A DNA stretch of 64,000 nucleotides from Kudoa neothunni (GCA_964304625.1 OZ199840.1:5456001-5520000); one strand, 5' to 3'; positions 50,645 through 63,425 are shown, numbered from the stretch's first letter. Translations and numbers: made by a program. Notes: a model not told the origin generated them from the letters alone.

Positions 50645-51120
50645 TTGGGAATAAATTTTACAGTGCCAATCGCCTCTGCATAGAACAAAAAAATAAATAT
50701 CAAATCAAATATTTAAATTGAATTTTGTTTAATCATATTTTATTATTGGTTTCAATGGATGGTCAAAATTACATGTTATTTAAATAATAAATGCGCAAAA
50801 AATATACTGCGTATCATGTATCACGTATCATTGAGTGTTTAATTTGTATCAGAAAAATCAGTCAGTTGTTACAACGGTAACAATTATTTATTATTTTCAC
50901 CTGATTATAAAGAAATTATATAAAAACCGTTATTATTAAATTCTTCCTAAAAACTAATAAACAATATAAAACTATGGTGATCGATATATAAATTCGAATT
51001 TCTAATAGTTTAATTCTAAATATTACGAAATATTGATAATATCTTGCCGATAAAAATACCTAGTAATTTCCGCACATGGATAATAAATAATTGATTGATA
51101 TAAATCGGAATATTAAAATA

Positions 51121-52847
51121 CAGTAGGTAACCGATTTCCCGTAATCCCTAGTGAACATATAAAATTAAAAAAATATACCTATTTTAAAGGAATTAATTTC
51201 ATTTATACAATCATCTACTTTTATTGAAACAATATTTTATTTTCTATTATTTGTAATTATATTTTTCCTGCATGTTTAAACATTTAAATGAGCTCTTTGA
51301 TGATATAAATTCTACCACTCGTTCATCTTTAGTTTCAAAATTAGCAGGTTCAACAATCAAAAGAGTAAAAGCTCGTCAAAGTATTTTGATGTAGGCATAA
51401 TGAATTTCTCTTGAATAATCTCGGAATTTCCAGATAAGAATTCATTATTGCTAAAATTAATATCTAATGAACACTCTTATTTATCGGGCGCGGGAAACTC
51501 ATATTTTCCGAAGCATTTAAATACAATATCCTTTGAAACACTGACCTATGATTTTTAATTAGGAACAATGTTTAACGCGAATCTTGGTAGGATGTATTTA
51601 TATCGTTGCTAACTGCAGCAATATGTATTCTATAAAATATTTTTGTAGTTTCATTTGAATGAGAAAATGATTCCATGGTCTAAAGATGTCTAATGCTTAA
51701 TACCTAATAGTTGTAAGACGCTAGTTGAATTTTTTGTGAGGAATATAAAAGAGATATCGGACAAATGAATTTCGGCATGGCAAGGGGTAATATTAAGAAG
51801 TGGAAAATGTCCTTGTACATCGTTTTGAATACATTATCAAAATTTGAAGGATATTAGTTAAATAATTATCTAGTCATCCATTCTTTCCCGTTTCATTTGT
51901 ATTTACTATAAATATTTTAGCATTTTTAAAAACAACATGGTTTTTGTGATTTCCAATCACAAAAGATTCGATGCATGCTGCAAAATAGTAAGAATTTTTT
52001 AGAATTTTTTCTCTCGACAAAGCATAGTATTAAAAATAATGGATCTCTTTGTTTCTACTAAAATAATGCAGTTTCGTCAAGGTTATAGATACGGTCATCG
52101 TTGTTATCTTTGACTTAGTCATTCAATTACGATTACCAATTTTCTACAAAACTTTACTCAACATAAGCAGTATCATTATAAGCAGTGATATTTTTAAATT
52201 AAATTTTGATTTACAACCAATAAATCAATCAGGGGTCATTACTACGCTTATGTTCAATTCTTTCGCCAATCGGTTTTTTTCATGTGTGATATCGATATCA
52301 TTCATGAGCAGATAGTTCAATTTTTTTATCTCAAGTGATTCACCCAGTCATATACTAAAATATCGATATGGTGATTTGAACACTGTTTCAAATTTTTTCT
52401 CTGAAGAAGCCAAGTCAGTTTAAAAAATAAAACTATCACTTTCTCTCTAATCAAAATGATATCTAGTGTAGAAATAGAAAGGGGCTTAAATTTACGAAAA
52501 GTAGTATTTTTCCATTCCTGTTTAGTATTCTTTAAAAAAATCAATAAATTTATATTTTAATTCTATTATTTTCCCGTTTTTAAATTTTTCAGACTTCATA
52601 AATGTAAAAAAAAACACATCACCAAAATCTGCCTATACCTGAAAAGTTGAGGAAAATCGGTTAAGCGCTAATAATAGGAAAAAATCATTTCCAATGTTCA
52701 ATTTTTAAAAGTTATGTAAATTATTATTAATACCGACAAATAAAATTGAACAAAATTAAAATAAATCAACTATATGATTTAAAATGTTATAATAATATCG
52801 TAAGGGTAGAAATTCCGAGGTTACCACCGAAAATTGGTTACCTACTG
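51121..52847 (-). mobile_element. Tigger/pogo element, copy 2, heavily decayed
   Basis: Ends CAGTAGGTAACCGATTTCCC and, inverted, CAGTAGGTAACCAATTTTCG, the same family of ends as the element at 28308. The left flank is TA; the right has decayed to TG. Minus-strand transposase traces include IYNLDETALF near 52095 (first catalytic D) and ESFVIGNHKNHVVFKNAKIF near 51950, matching the Tigger LVIGKSKNPRCFKNVK block. Stops throughout. Confidence 0.65.
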
Positions 52848-53377
52848 TGTAATTATAAATTTACTGGAATCAAATCTGATTTGAATATTAATCTTTGAAA
52901 ATTATATGTTGAAGAATATATCGAACTACTACATGTTTTTATCTTCGTATATTAAATAGATTGTGGATTAGATGGGATTAAAAATGAGAAGATATGAGCT
53001 TTTGCGTAAAATTGCATTACCATAATCAATTAAAATGTGAATACCTGAGTATTCACAGTTGGACGAGGTTTACAGTTATTCGAATGATGATGGAGCTGTT
53101 TTCCATCTTGTGAAATAACTTATCTATGTTCTTTACAAGATTGCATGCGCTAAACTAATAAAGCAAAGATTGCTGTACATTAGTGAACGTTTGTGGTTTC
53201 TATTACATCACACACGACTTAATCGTATTCCTATACAAATGTAATAGGTTGATAATCGGTTTTGTGTAGATTATCAAATCCTTGCCCAATCCAACACGTC
53301 ACATCGTTGAAACTCTAAATCTACCTTTAAATAAAATAGTTTTTGATCAATTGCACAGCGGTTGAAGTTTTTCAGTG

Positions 53378-53790
53378 ATGGAAAACGTTGTAGATAATCT
53401 GGCAGACAATGAAAACCGTGGTACAGAGCAAGTAATTCTCGAATAATATTGTTTGTGAGAGGGCATCCCCCGAGCAATAATATACAACAACATTGTTTGA
53501 CAATTGATACATCTTTTATTAGATTGTCGATGAGACCTACGCTGAAACTGACAATCCGGAAACCGAAGCTGTGGTATTGTAACTATGGTGATGGGTGGTA
53601 GGTAGAATTGTTGTAGGTGCAGTTCTACGAGAGAAAAATTGGAATATTCGAAAATACGCTTGGTCTCTTCAAAGAGAATCTTTTTCGTGTGAACAATCGT
53701 TTCAATGCTCTACGGTTAGTGTACAGGCCACTAAAGGAAGCTCACGAGAAACTGAGCGAAGAGTATATACACATATACATAGATAGATAG
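53378..53790 (+). CDS. small three-exon gene, unrecognised helical protein
   Basis: Exons 53378-53431, 53523-53573 and 53617-53790 join in phase 0 (introns 91 and 43 nt) to 92 residues. The N-terminal third is acidic (MENVVDNLADNENRGTEQ); the rest is a charged, helix-prone stretch (VQFYERKIGIFENTLGLFKE, ALRLVYRPLKEAHEKLSEEY) that could form a coiled coil. No signal peptide or membrane segment. I do not recognise the family; an adaptor-like or complex subunit is possible. Upstream exons could exist, since the start codon directly follows a TTTTTCAG that could act as an acceptor. Confidence 0.45.
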
Positions 53791-54832
53791 ATAGTTGGGT
53801 GTGTTTTGACCTGGTTTTTAGATATGAAGATCTTTGTGAAGTGAATCACAACATGAGTATGGAATTGAAAAAAAAATCCACGGTATTATTTTTGTATTAT
53901 TCTATGACAAAGGATTCGTTAAATGAACAATTATTTAATTAATCCCTTTAATTGTTCAGGAGCTGCTACTCTCAAACTAACCTTCTAGCATAACACATTT
54001 GAACATTTAATATATATTGATCAAATTTATTCACAGAATTTTTGTTCAAAATTGTTTTCCTCGGTGGAGTTGAAGTAGATATCCACCTATCAACATTTTA
54101 ATCCATTAAAACCTGTTTCGATAAGCCTAACGATTAATCGTAAACTTTCGCTATAAGCTTCCACCATTTTTCAGCATGGGGATTTCTTTTTTGCATTATT
54201 CAGATATTTTTATTTAACATAATAAAAATGTCTGTTATTGACAGATCAGCTTTTAGATCAATACCTATGTTGACACATTGTGAGTGTTATAATTATGATC
54301 GTGTGTTAAGACGGTAGATGGCAGATTATGCGCAGTGGAGACAAAATATAAACTAAAATTTCAAATGGTCGGAAGTGCGAACCTTATTATTCGTTTCATT
54401 TCGTTGTACACACATATTTAATGGGGAGATGATCTACGCTTTTTATTTGTTAATCCATTCAATAACATGGTTTTAATTTAATACTGTTATACAACACATT
54501 AGAATGGTTGCATGAAATATAATCAATCTTTTAAGCTCTTTCTTAACGTAACTTCAGATAATCAATATTAATCAATCATTGAGTAATAGTAAATATACAG
54601 AATTTTATTTTCCTGTGAGCACGCTTGTCTTAATAATAGTCAGGAGTTTTCTCTCTAAAATGACAGAGACTATTTGCTGCATGGTGATATCTAATTTTAA
54701 TCGCAACTTTCACTTATATGCTACATACAGGATATAGCTGATGAGAATCTACAATTATTTCTACCTCCTAAGGGCGAAGGGATGAATCTTTTTCTAATTA
54801 TATACAATCAAAATTAATGGCAAATAAATATA
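53791..54832. other. gene-free stretch
   Basis: Begins with a short (GATA)n run at 53781-53793 overlapping the stop codon of the small gene. No other features recognised. Confidence 0.45.
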
Positions 54833-55232
54833 CAGTCGAACCTCGATTATCCGGAAAATTTGGTACCACCATTTTCTTTTAGGATAGCGGGATTCCAGTT
54901 AATCTAACATAACCAAGTTTATGTGTGCGCGAATTAAAAATTTCACGGAAAGAATTGTTTTTTTAATCTATTAAAGACTTTCACTCTTTATTAAGTAAAA
55001 TATTTGCATATCTACTAACTATGAGTATGGAGACTTAGGGTGAACATGGTACGTAATTACGGGAGAAAAACACGTCTACAGAGGAGTAACCTACTTTTTT
55101 AAATAATCGATTTTTAATATACACACAGGTATAATATAAATTTATATAAAAACTGAATTATCAACTTATGTTTTAAAAGAAAATTTTATAAATAATTAAT
55201 CTAGAAATATTTTTATTTTAAATATTGCATTG

Positions 55233-55263
<31 letters not shown>

Positions 55264-56076
55264 CTACATTGTATAGTCTGTATATTGATGGGTGGTACTT
55301 TTATCCGGATTTATGATGAAATAATTGTTTTGGTTCGCGTTTGTTCATTAATACTTTGTGCAAATTTGGATACTCGCAAGCGAACACCAACTTACCAACC
55401 CCGCCTTCGTCTATTGGAACATTCTAAATATCGAAATCTAAGAAAGTTGGTGACAGCTATTTTTTCGAGATCTACCGGTAATTGGAGCTCGTGGGAGTTT
55501 TTTCTAAAAGTGAAAAATCCTCAAAAGAGATCGCTAACGCATGAACCCATTTATGTTGTTGTGAGCGATGGTATATATCAACAATAAGGTTAATAACTCT
55601 AACTAACAGTTATGTACAATATGAAATAGTTATTGACATTCTTTTTAACTTCACACCACAACCCCACAATAGATATTGTTAACAACTAAAAAAATGGTTC
55701 ATTCGCGTCCTTAGTCATAACTTTGGTACTACAAAATTCCTGTAACCCCACCCAAGTTATTGGCTACGGGAACTCTCTCATGTGATTCGCTTAAGTCCAT
55801 GTTAGAAAATATATGGTGGAAATGGAAAAATAATACGCTATGATCATGATTGAAAACGTCGTTATTATCCTCCAACCTTGATCTAACATTCTCCAAAATG
55901 CTCCAGGAATAGTCAAGGAAATATTGTAAACCATATTCCTCACACAGAGACACTAACATAACTATTGCGTCAGTTTAAATCGTTATTCATCCAACTAATA
56001 TAGCTTTAATTTAAATACGATTTATTTCTGGAATTAGATACAGATATTGTTTGTTAATATCCGGTTAACTGAACTG
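54833..56076. mobile_element. possible pogo-like element
   Basis: The left end CAGTCGAACCTCGATTATCC after TA is typical of pogo-class elements. A candidate right end, inverted, is CAGTTCAGTTAACCGGATAT at 56076, which matches only in parts and lacks a clean TA. An open frame inside (55261-55587, containing SRSTGNWSSWEFFLKVKN) resembles nothing I know. The left end is credible; the extent is uncertain. Confidence 0.35.
55233..55260. repeat. (TA)n microsatellite
   Basis: About 14 TA units inside the possible pogo-like element, just before an open frame. A similar run lies at 63187-63209. Confidence 0.9.
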
Positions 56077-56746
56077 TCTCTAAAAACCAATACGTTCTTA
56101 AACGACCGATATATTTAAAAAGGATCTGAGTAAAGATCGAAGATCTTTTCGGACGAAAAAGTTTAAAATTGTGATTTCGTACGTTTCCACTTTTTCACCA
56201 TTTTTTTTGTAAACAAAACCACTAATTTACCTCCCTGTTTTAAAATATTTAGCGCATATTTACTATCTCATTTTTGGAATGTAAAAGATAAAATCGACGA
56301 CTCACTTGATTTTGGCTACGTATTTTGCATCACTTACAGTGAGTTATTTGAACTATGATTAACTTAAATTGAATATATTTGTTTATATAAACATTAGAAA
56401 TATTAGAAAGATTTAGATTTGTAATTAAATAACTTTACAAATAATGTGCAAAATCAATTACCGACTGTATTATTTACCATGCCAAAAACACTTTAAGTGT
56501 TTATTATTAGGCCATATCACTAGAAGATCAAATAAAAATATAAGAAAGAGACTAATAATAATTTTTAAATGATTGTTCTTAAAAATATTTAAAGTATTTC
56601 TCCCAGCATCTTAATTGAGTCTAATAACCCTGAATAATATAAATTCTAAGACATCGCTAAGTACGTAAAATCCCACGGTATGCAAAAATAATTCGTCTTT
56701 AATTTTATTGTCACTTAATTAACAATTTTTCAGCTTTCAGCTATAA

Positions 56747-57359
56747 CAGTGTTTCCCATTTGGGAGCCCTGAAGAAATTTTGGTGGGATATCAAAATTTT
56801 TTATCGTTTAATGAATGACCCTGGTTGGACGTGAAAAATCTTGAGCTTTATTGATATCGTTTATTTTTAAGTGACCATGAATATCATAAAACAACGCAAA
56901 AGCAATGATTAGTTGTATCAAAATAAATAATATCATTTAACACGGCCTTTTCTCGAATAGAATTGAAATGATTTTAACTCCAATTTGTCGCATTTATTAT
57001 TGTGATCTACTTTGTTTTTGATTTAATAAAATATAATATTAATTAATTGTCAATCTTGATTACCTATTTTGGGTTTATAAGCCCGTATACACAAGTCTTG
57101 CCTATGCAGGTTGGATTACCACGAATTTCACTTAACGTTGTTTTTGACGGGGTGTAGAATTAACGATGTTAATTTTTAAAATCCTTACATAAACTAAATT
57201 AAATCGAATATAATAGCTTTTAAATTTTTATATGGTGGGAAGCTAGATTCAAAATTATAAACAGTTTAAGTTAAAAATCAATGCTTTCGAATAAGATGGC
57301 GTCCAGAACATGTTTTCCAGAAAAATTGGGTACGGTGAATAAAAGGTTTGGTAACACTG
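56747..57359. mobile_element. hAT-type MITE with target duplication (613 bp)
   Basis: Ends CAGTGTTTCCCATTTGGGAG and, inverted, CAGTGTTACCAAACCTTTTA. It is flanked by AGCTATAA (56739-56746) and ATCTATAA (57360-57367), an 8-bp target duplication with one mismatch, the hAT hallmark. No coding capacity. Related to the truncated copy at 2189. It lies about 160 bp upstream of the first recognised exon of the 57.5-60.6 kb gene. Confidence 0.75.
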
Positions 57360-57523
57360 ATCTATAATGTGCCCACAGTTGAGAACCTGTCTCAATCGAA
57401 TGAGTTTCGATTTTCTACTGATTAATTTCGATGTTTTAATATCGCAAATTATTTTAAACTCCTCTAATATATTGGAGAACTATTTCTTTCTTGTGTTGAA
57501 TAAAAGTAATGTTTCTCGTTTAG

Positions 57524-60500
57524 ATAATTGAACTTGAACGAAACAAAACAAAAGAATTGGAATCACAAATAAAAAATTATGAGAAAACATTTGAAAAACA
57601 TAATTCTATTTTTAGTGTAAATTTTTTTAATGTTGCCGTTCTGTAGCTAATTCTTTAATGCACAGTATTTGAAGATTAATGTATTGGAATTGTTGAAAGA
57701 TATAAACAATGGTAATGCCGACAAAAAAAAATGGAAGCTTGTGTCATTGGAACAATCCCAAGTATAGCGACACAGCCATTGTTTACATATTACATTTTAT
57801 TTTTTATTCATCAGAATAGAAGCAATTCCCTTGAAAATGTGCAGAGTAATTATTCGTATTTGGTGTTTATATTTGAGAAAAATTTATCTAGGCACTTCCA
57901 TTGATGTATTTCTACTCCAATTGGTCCATTATTAGTTATCTAATAATTCTTTAAGGTTGAACAAAAGAAAAGACAATCAAATTCACAAACCTCCCTCAAT
58001 ATGCCATTACCAGAAGGCTTAAATAATTCGCAGTCGCTAGAAATACAATTTCTACCCCAAATGGATATTAATTACGAATACGCAATAATTGAGCTTGTAA
58101 AACAGCATATTCCAAGTACGAGTTCCCCAAAAACACCACAACTCAAGATAGAAGATAATGATAATCTTGAAGATATTTTCGAGGAGAGATCAAGTGTTTC
58201 GGACCACTTACTCGACAGCGAAAATCGACTTAGACAATTGAATGATTCATCTGTGATTGCTAAATGTGATTCTGTTTTTGTATCTCCGAATATCAGAATA
58301 TGCCCTACATACAATCACCTAGCCGAACATAAAAATGAAAATGGATATTTTATTTTTGTCCCCGATAATGATTATTTCCGGGTTCGTGCTTATTTATGCT
58401 CGGAGGGTAGGTTGTTTTTTATAAAAGTCAAATATATTAATAGAATCATTTTCATAAATTAACGTAGATTTTGATTGGGAACCAGAAGAAATTCGCGTTC
58501 AATGTCCTAGACATTTTAAACGATTGAATAAACAAGATAGTAATATCGAGTAAGTGTTCCTTTTTTAAAGTATGCTTACATACAACCATCTAGTGGTACC
58601 TCTGATTATATCTCGATATCTTTCAAATGCATCACCTATCCATCTGTCCATGACATCCCATGTAAACAGCCCATTGATGGAGTTTATGTGATTGTGTATG
58701 ACAACGAGAATGCTGATCAATCTACGCAAGGTATTATTGCGATTTTCATCATTTGACGATTTTTATTACTCAGTGAACTGATTTATTTATTTATTTTATT
58801 ATTTATTTATTTTATTATTTATTTATTTAATTTATTATTTATTTATTTATTTTATTTATTTATTATTTATTTATTATTTATTTTATTTATTTATTATTTA
58901 TTTATTTTATTATTTATTTATTTAATTTATTATTTAATTTATTTATTATTTATTTTGTTTATTATTTTGTTTATTATTTATTTTATTTATTATTTATTTT
59001 ATTTATTATTTATTTTGTTTATTATTTATTTTGTTTATTATTTATTTATTTTATTTATTATTTAATTTATTTATTATTTAATTTATTTATTTATTTTATT
59101 TATTATTTATTTTATTTATTATTTATTTTATTTATTATTTATTTTATTTATTATTTATTTTATTTATTATTTATTTTATTTATTATTTATTTTATTTATT
59201 ATTTATTTTATTTATTATTTATTTATTTTATTTATTATTTATTTTATTTATTATTTATTTTATTTATTATTTATTTTATTTATTATTTATTTTATTTATT
59301 ATTTATTTTGTTTATTATTTATTTTATTTATTATTTATTTTATTTATTAATTTTATTTATTATTTATTTTATTTATTTATTTTATTATTTATTTATTATT
59401 TTATTTATTATTTATTAATTTTATTTATTATTTATTTTAATTTATTATTTATTTTAATTTATTATTTATTTAGATGAAACAAAAACATACACCTATCAAG
59501 AACTGATTAGTCTGGAAAATGGTGACAACAATTGCAGCTACCAATTTATACCCAATCTTCAATACTCCTATCTTAGTGGTGTAGTAACATTACCCAAATG
59601 TGAGTGGATAATTAGAATGGAGTAGTGGAAGGTGATTGTTGATTTCGTAGCTTTTAGAAATCTCATTCAAACGAATGATTTTGGCAAAGATTACTCTCTT
59701 AGCTGTGGAAATGACGACGTTTGGCCATTTAGAAAGGTTTTCTACTCCAGCTTTCAGTGTATTCCTCTTGTCCAACCTATGGTTGGTTATTATGTTTTTG
59801 TGCACAACAAGAGTTATACTAAAAAACACAATGAAAGTATGTTATTTAGCGAGTGTTGTTGGTTGTTACATTTGAATTTGTTTAGGGAGTTCCAGAATTT
59901 TAGGTCGTCGTTCAATAGTTAGACTGAGCCCCAGCGACTTTAATAACAAAGAAAATATTTCATCTATGTTTTCCACTCGAACTGACATGGATTTTGAGCA
60001 TAGTGGTGAGTTTATTTGTGACAATATTAATTTTTTAACACAATTGTAATATTGGTCTTAAGATCCATTAAAGGGCGAAATGTTGAATCAACCGTTTAAG
60101 AAAATACTCGGCCAAAAAGTGCTGTCCGTTTTTCAACATGATGATGATGAAAATACGAGAGACAAATCATTTTTCAGTAAATATAGCTTCACTGAGTAGT
60201 AGTCGAAATTAAATTAAATTTAAATAGCACCATCACCAAATTCGATGCCCGATTCAGAAACTGCAGAGGAGGAGACCACAAAATCTAAAAGTATTCAAAT
60301 ATTTCGCTATTAACTTTGGTGTTTCTGTCTGCGTATGTGCGTCAGTGAAATTCTACAACGTTACTATGAATTATAAATTCGACTTTGAACGCATTTTACG
60401 TAGAAAAGAAAAGAGCCATTACTTTGAGGAAACACAAAAGTTTAATCAATCCTTTCATCGAGAATAATATGAAGGCATGTCCATCCAAATCAGATCAATC

Positions 60501-60618
60501 TGCTAACTCTGGTAATTTCATTTCGTGCTCTAATTTGGTGATATCAAATATAGCGACTCCTGTATCAACCAAACATACCAAAAGTGCATCCGATGTTTCT
60601 GATCGATTGAGTGTTTGA
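57524..60618 (+). CDS. multi-exon gene of unknown function, 5' end missing
   Basis: Twelve exons: 57524-57616, 57666-57761, 57815-57862, 57956-58406, 58468-58549, 58571-58730, 59474-59599, 59651-59836, 59886-60005, 60063-60176, 60228-60290 and 60404-60618, about 580 residues. The first three are coiled-coil-like (ELERNKTKELESQIKNYEKT). The middle has a loose repeat: cysteines followed by a G-Y/V-hydrophobic strand (NENGYFIFVPDNDYF, DGVYVIVYDNENADQ, VGYYVFVHNKSYTKK). The C-terminal part is polar, Ser/Thr/Glu-rich and basic, ending DVSDRLSV. Most introns are 49-113 nt; one is 743 nt and filled by a minisatellite. The join 58549/58571 is doubtful: the gap is 21 nt and the phase does not fit. Family unknown; earlier exons probably lie upstream. 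Confidence 0.55.
58781..59472. repeat. A/T-only minisatellite inside an intron
   Basis: About 690 bp made almost wholly of TTTATTTATTA-type units, chiefly TATTTATTATTTATTT with scattered G substitutions (TTTTGTTTATT). It occupies nearly all of the intron 58731-59473. The strand bias is extreme: T and A only, with T-rich runs on the plus strand. Confidence 0.95.
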
Positions 60619-61635
60619 GTGTTTCATCAGCAGAAAAAAGCGTAGAAATTTCCTCAAAAAAGAGCAAAAGCAGTAGGTCTAATACCTTTGGTTGTGTTTT
60701 TATTTTCCTTATTTAGAATTTTCATTTAAAAAAAAGTTCTAAATGAATACAAAATAACATTCTCTTAATAGCATCTTTAGAATTTTTTAGTTTAATCATT
60801 TTTCACTGATAAATAAATTATAAAATTATCATTTTTATTGAACGCTATACGAATTTCTTTTCAATTAAAGGTGCCGGTTAAATGTGCCTTACCATCAAAC
60901 TTAACGCATTTACACGTTGCCACATGATTTTTCACATATTAAGATTTATTACTGGCATGTGGATTTGATATTTACAGTTTATACGAGTCAACAAAATCAA
61001 CTATTTCTCTCTCATTTAATGGAAACAGAGCCTGTTAACTAGGAAACTTGGTCCTTTCCACTGCAGACCTACTTGTTTCAAGTAAATATTTCTAATATTG
61101 CTTATGTAATGTTTTTGGGGGATTTAAAATAACAGACTTTTGTAACGGATATTTTTAATCCCGGCAACTCGCGTTTACAATGGATATAATATTTATTTTT
61201 TTGAACTGCTGTATTTAATTATTTTGGGTCCATCGCTACTGTTCTTGAGAGTCATGAATAATTAACTACGTCAATAACTACTCATAGTTTGATTTTGTGA
61301 TCCGTCACAACAGCCGCTCCTCCATAAATAAATAATATTTATACACTATATGACTTACGTGGTCATTTACACCCCTCCCAATAAGCACAATTTTATAATT
61401 GGCTTCAAGGTGTTTGAATTTTTAATTTAGTAAATTTAATATTAATCCAGTAAGAAACCAATTTCATGTACTTACCCTCGGGAATCGGGATCATGGAAAA
61501 AGTGCGGCAAATTTCACGTTCCCGCGCGCGCGATTATTAAAAAAAATTGATCTTTACCCTTCTAACGATTTTGGGGTAAATTCTACCTCACTTTTTTATT
61601 ATGATTGATCGACCATGTTGTGTGCTCTGTAGTTA
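60619..61635. other. gene-free stretch
   Basis: Nothing coding. A CpG-rich spot (CCCGCGCGCGCG near 61525) stands out in this A/T-rich background. Confidence 0.5.
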
Positions 61636-62881
61636 GGCCTTTAAAAATCGATGGTCGAGGAAAATTTAAAAAAAAACGAGAGTGATTATGTGTTGATGGG
61701 AGGATTATTAAGGATTTGGATAGGGATTTCATGATTCCAACGTTTTGTGGCTGTTACTAGTTTTTACAAATATTATGATAGATGCTATATCTCAGGAAAT
61801 TAATTATATTAGGTTAAACGCTTGATACATTCATCCACATAAAGATATTGAAGTAACTCATAAAATATGACGTAATATTTCATTTTATATTCAAAAACTA
61901 GATTATTAATGTTTATTTTTAGGTTTTAAACCATTTTTATTTTGGTAAGATAAATAATAAAAAAATGCTTTTGACTTTAAACATCCATAATTAATTGTAT
62001 TCAAAATGCTTAAAAATCGTATATTTTGATTTGTGGCGAATACTTTACCTTAAAGTTAATTTTAATTAAACAAAAATTATCTATATAATTTGTTATTAGT
62101 TAATTGATGGATATAAATAAAAAGATAATTTAATAAAATAAATAAAAAATGTTCATGTTTGAATTTTGGAACAATTACTGTTAATAACATTTTTTAAATC
62201 ATGAATAAACTACGAAACAAAATTTGTAAACTAAAAGCGCAATTATGCCATAGTTCAATTGAAACAGCTTCATTCTAATTTTATATAGAATAAATTAGAA
62301 AGTTCTGTTTTTAAAATTGGAAGTCCGGCTTGATTGAACATTTACAAACTTATTACTAACAGATACAAATAAAAAAATTCAGCGAAAAATTAACGACTTC
62401 GAATTTGTTAAAATAATAGAAAAATAATTTTTTTGTGTATTTATCAAGAGCAGAGATTCCACGTGAATCCGAATGTGCTCTACATTTAATTTATTTCCAG
62501 TTTATAGGTTAATTCTTTTTTATCTGAATTTAACTACATAACGCAATTTTTCGTGATAAGAACAGAAATGAAAAAAGTTTTGAAAAAGATGTGAATTAAC
62601 AGGACGAATTGTAGGGAACGACTCTATGTCCGATTTTGTGTGCGACACCGCCCCAAGTTTGTACACAGATACTGTAGTACTGTAGTTTCACTGATACTTT
62701 AAAAGAAATAAAATAGTTTATTCCAAAAAAATAATGCAATGCTGAATTTTGATAAGAAAATTCTTCGTAACATTGATTACAAAAACCCACTGTGAACGAA
62801 TCACACAATCTTGTTAATAAATTGACTTAATCTCTTCGAACTAGAGGATCCTCAACGTCGACCCTCGATTTTTTGAAGCCC
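61636..62881. mobile_element. 1.2-kb non-coding inverted-repeat element, copy 2
   Basis: Starts GGCCTTTAAAAATCGATGGT and ends, inverted, GGGCTTCAAAAAATCGAGGG, flanked by TA. Aligns over its whole length with 38420-39633 with many substitutions and small indels, so the insertions are old. No protein-coding frame shared between the copies. Confidence 0.7.
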
Positions 62882-63289
62882 TATTCGTAGTTCAACATTT
62901 TTCAACTCAAACCTGAAACCATTAAAACTTTATGAGCATTTTCGGGCTAAACACGATGGAAGTTCGTAGACAAGAAATGATTTTGATTCATTGAAAAACT
63001 GCGTGCAATTCGTAGGAAATTACTTTTGTGGAGCTTTAAGGATTCAAGTTGAAAATAATCAAAAATTTTGCCAAAATGTAATGGCTAACATTGTTTACCA
63101 CCTTAAAGCGTTGATTCCCACATTTGATGGGAATTTGGGCGCATCTGACGTTTAGATCATCAACCCATTTTCACTTAAATTTGAAAATATATATATATAT
63201 ATATATATAATGACGATCACAATATAGAAGAGCTAATTTATTTGGAAGAATGTTAAGCGATGAGACTCATTATAACTCAAATACACTTT
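62882..63289. other. gene-free stretch
   Basis: Between the 1.2-kb element and the hAT remnant. It may include further decayed hAT sequence (MANIVYHLKALIPTFDG near 63080), which I cannot confirm. Confidence 0.3.
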
Positions 63290-63425
63290 AAAAATTATGG
63301 TGTCACGCTCAGACTCCTTATCCATCCTTTGCAAAACGAGCGTTGAATATTATAGCTCCATTTTCCATTACTTGGTTGTGTGAGCCAGTTTTTTCATTTT
63401 TGTTGCGTCTAAAAAACAAATATTG
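63290..63425 (+). pseudogene. hAT transposase C-terminal remnant
   Basis: Reads YPSFAKRALNIIAPFSITWL followed by CEPVFSFLLRLKNKY, the hAT dimerisation region, and is a relative of the segment at 33030 (YPSLAKKALKILIPFAITWL). Nothing else of the element is recognisable nearby. Confidence 0.6.

Noticed and set aside
58072-58314. 80-codon minus-strand frame
   Set aside because: Shadow of the large plus-strand exon 57956-58406.
58497-58549. Possible SKICH-type domain in the 57.5-60.6 kb gene
   Set aside because: The strand motif is vaguely similar but the order of coiled coil and domain is reversed and key residues are not shared.
58781-59472. CRISPR-like or satellite array
   Set aside because: Units have no unique spacers and consist of A/T only; it is a simple minisatellite in a eukaryotic intron.
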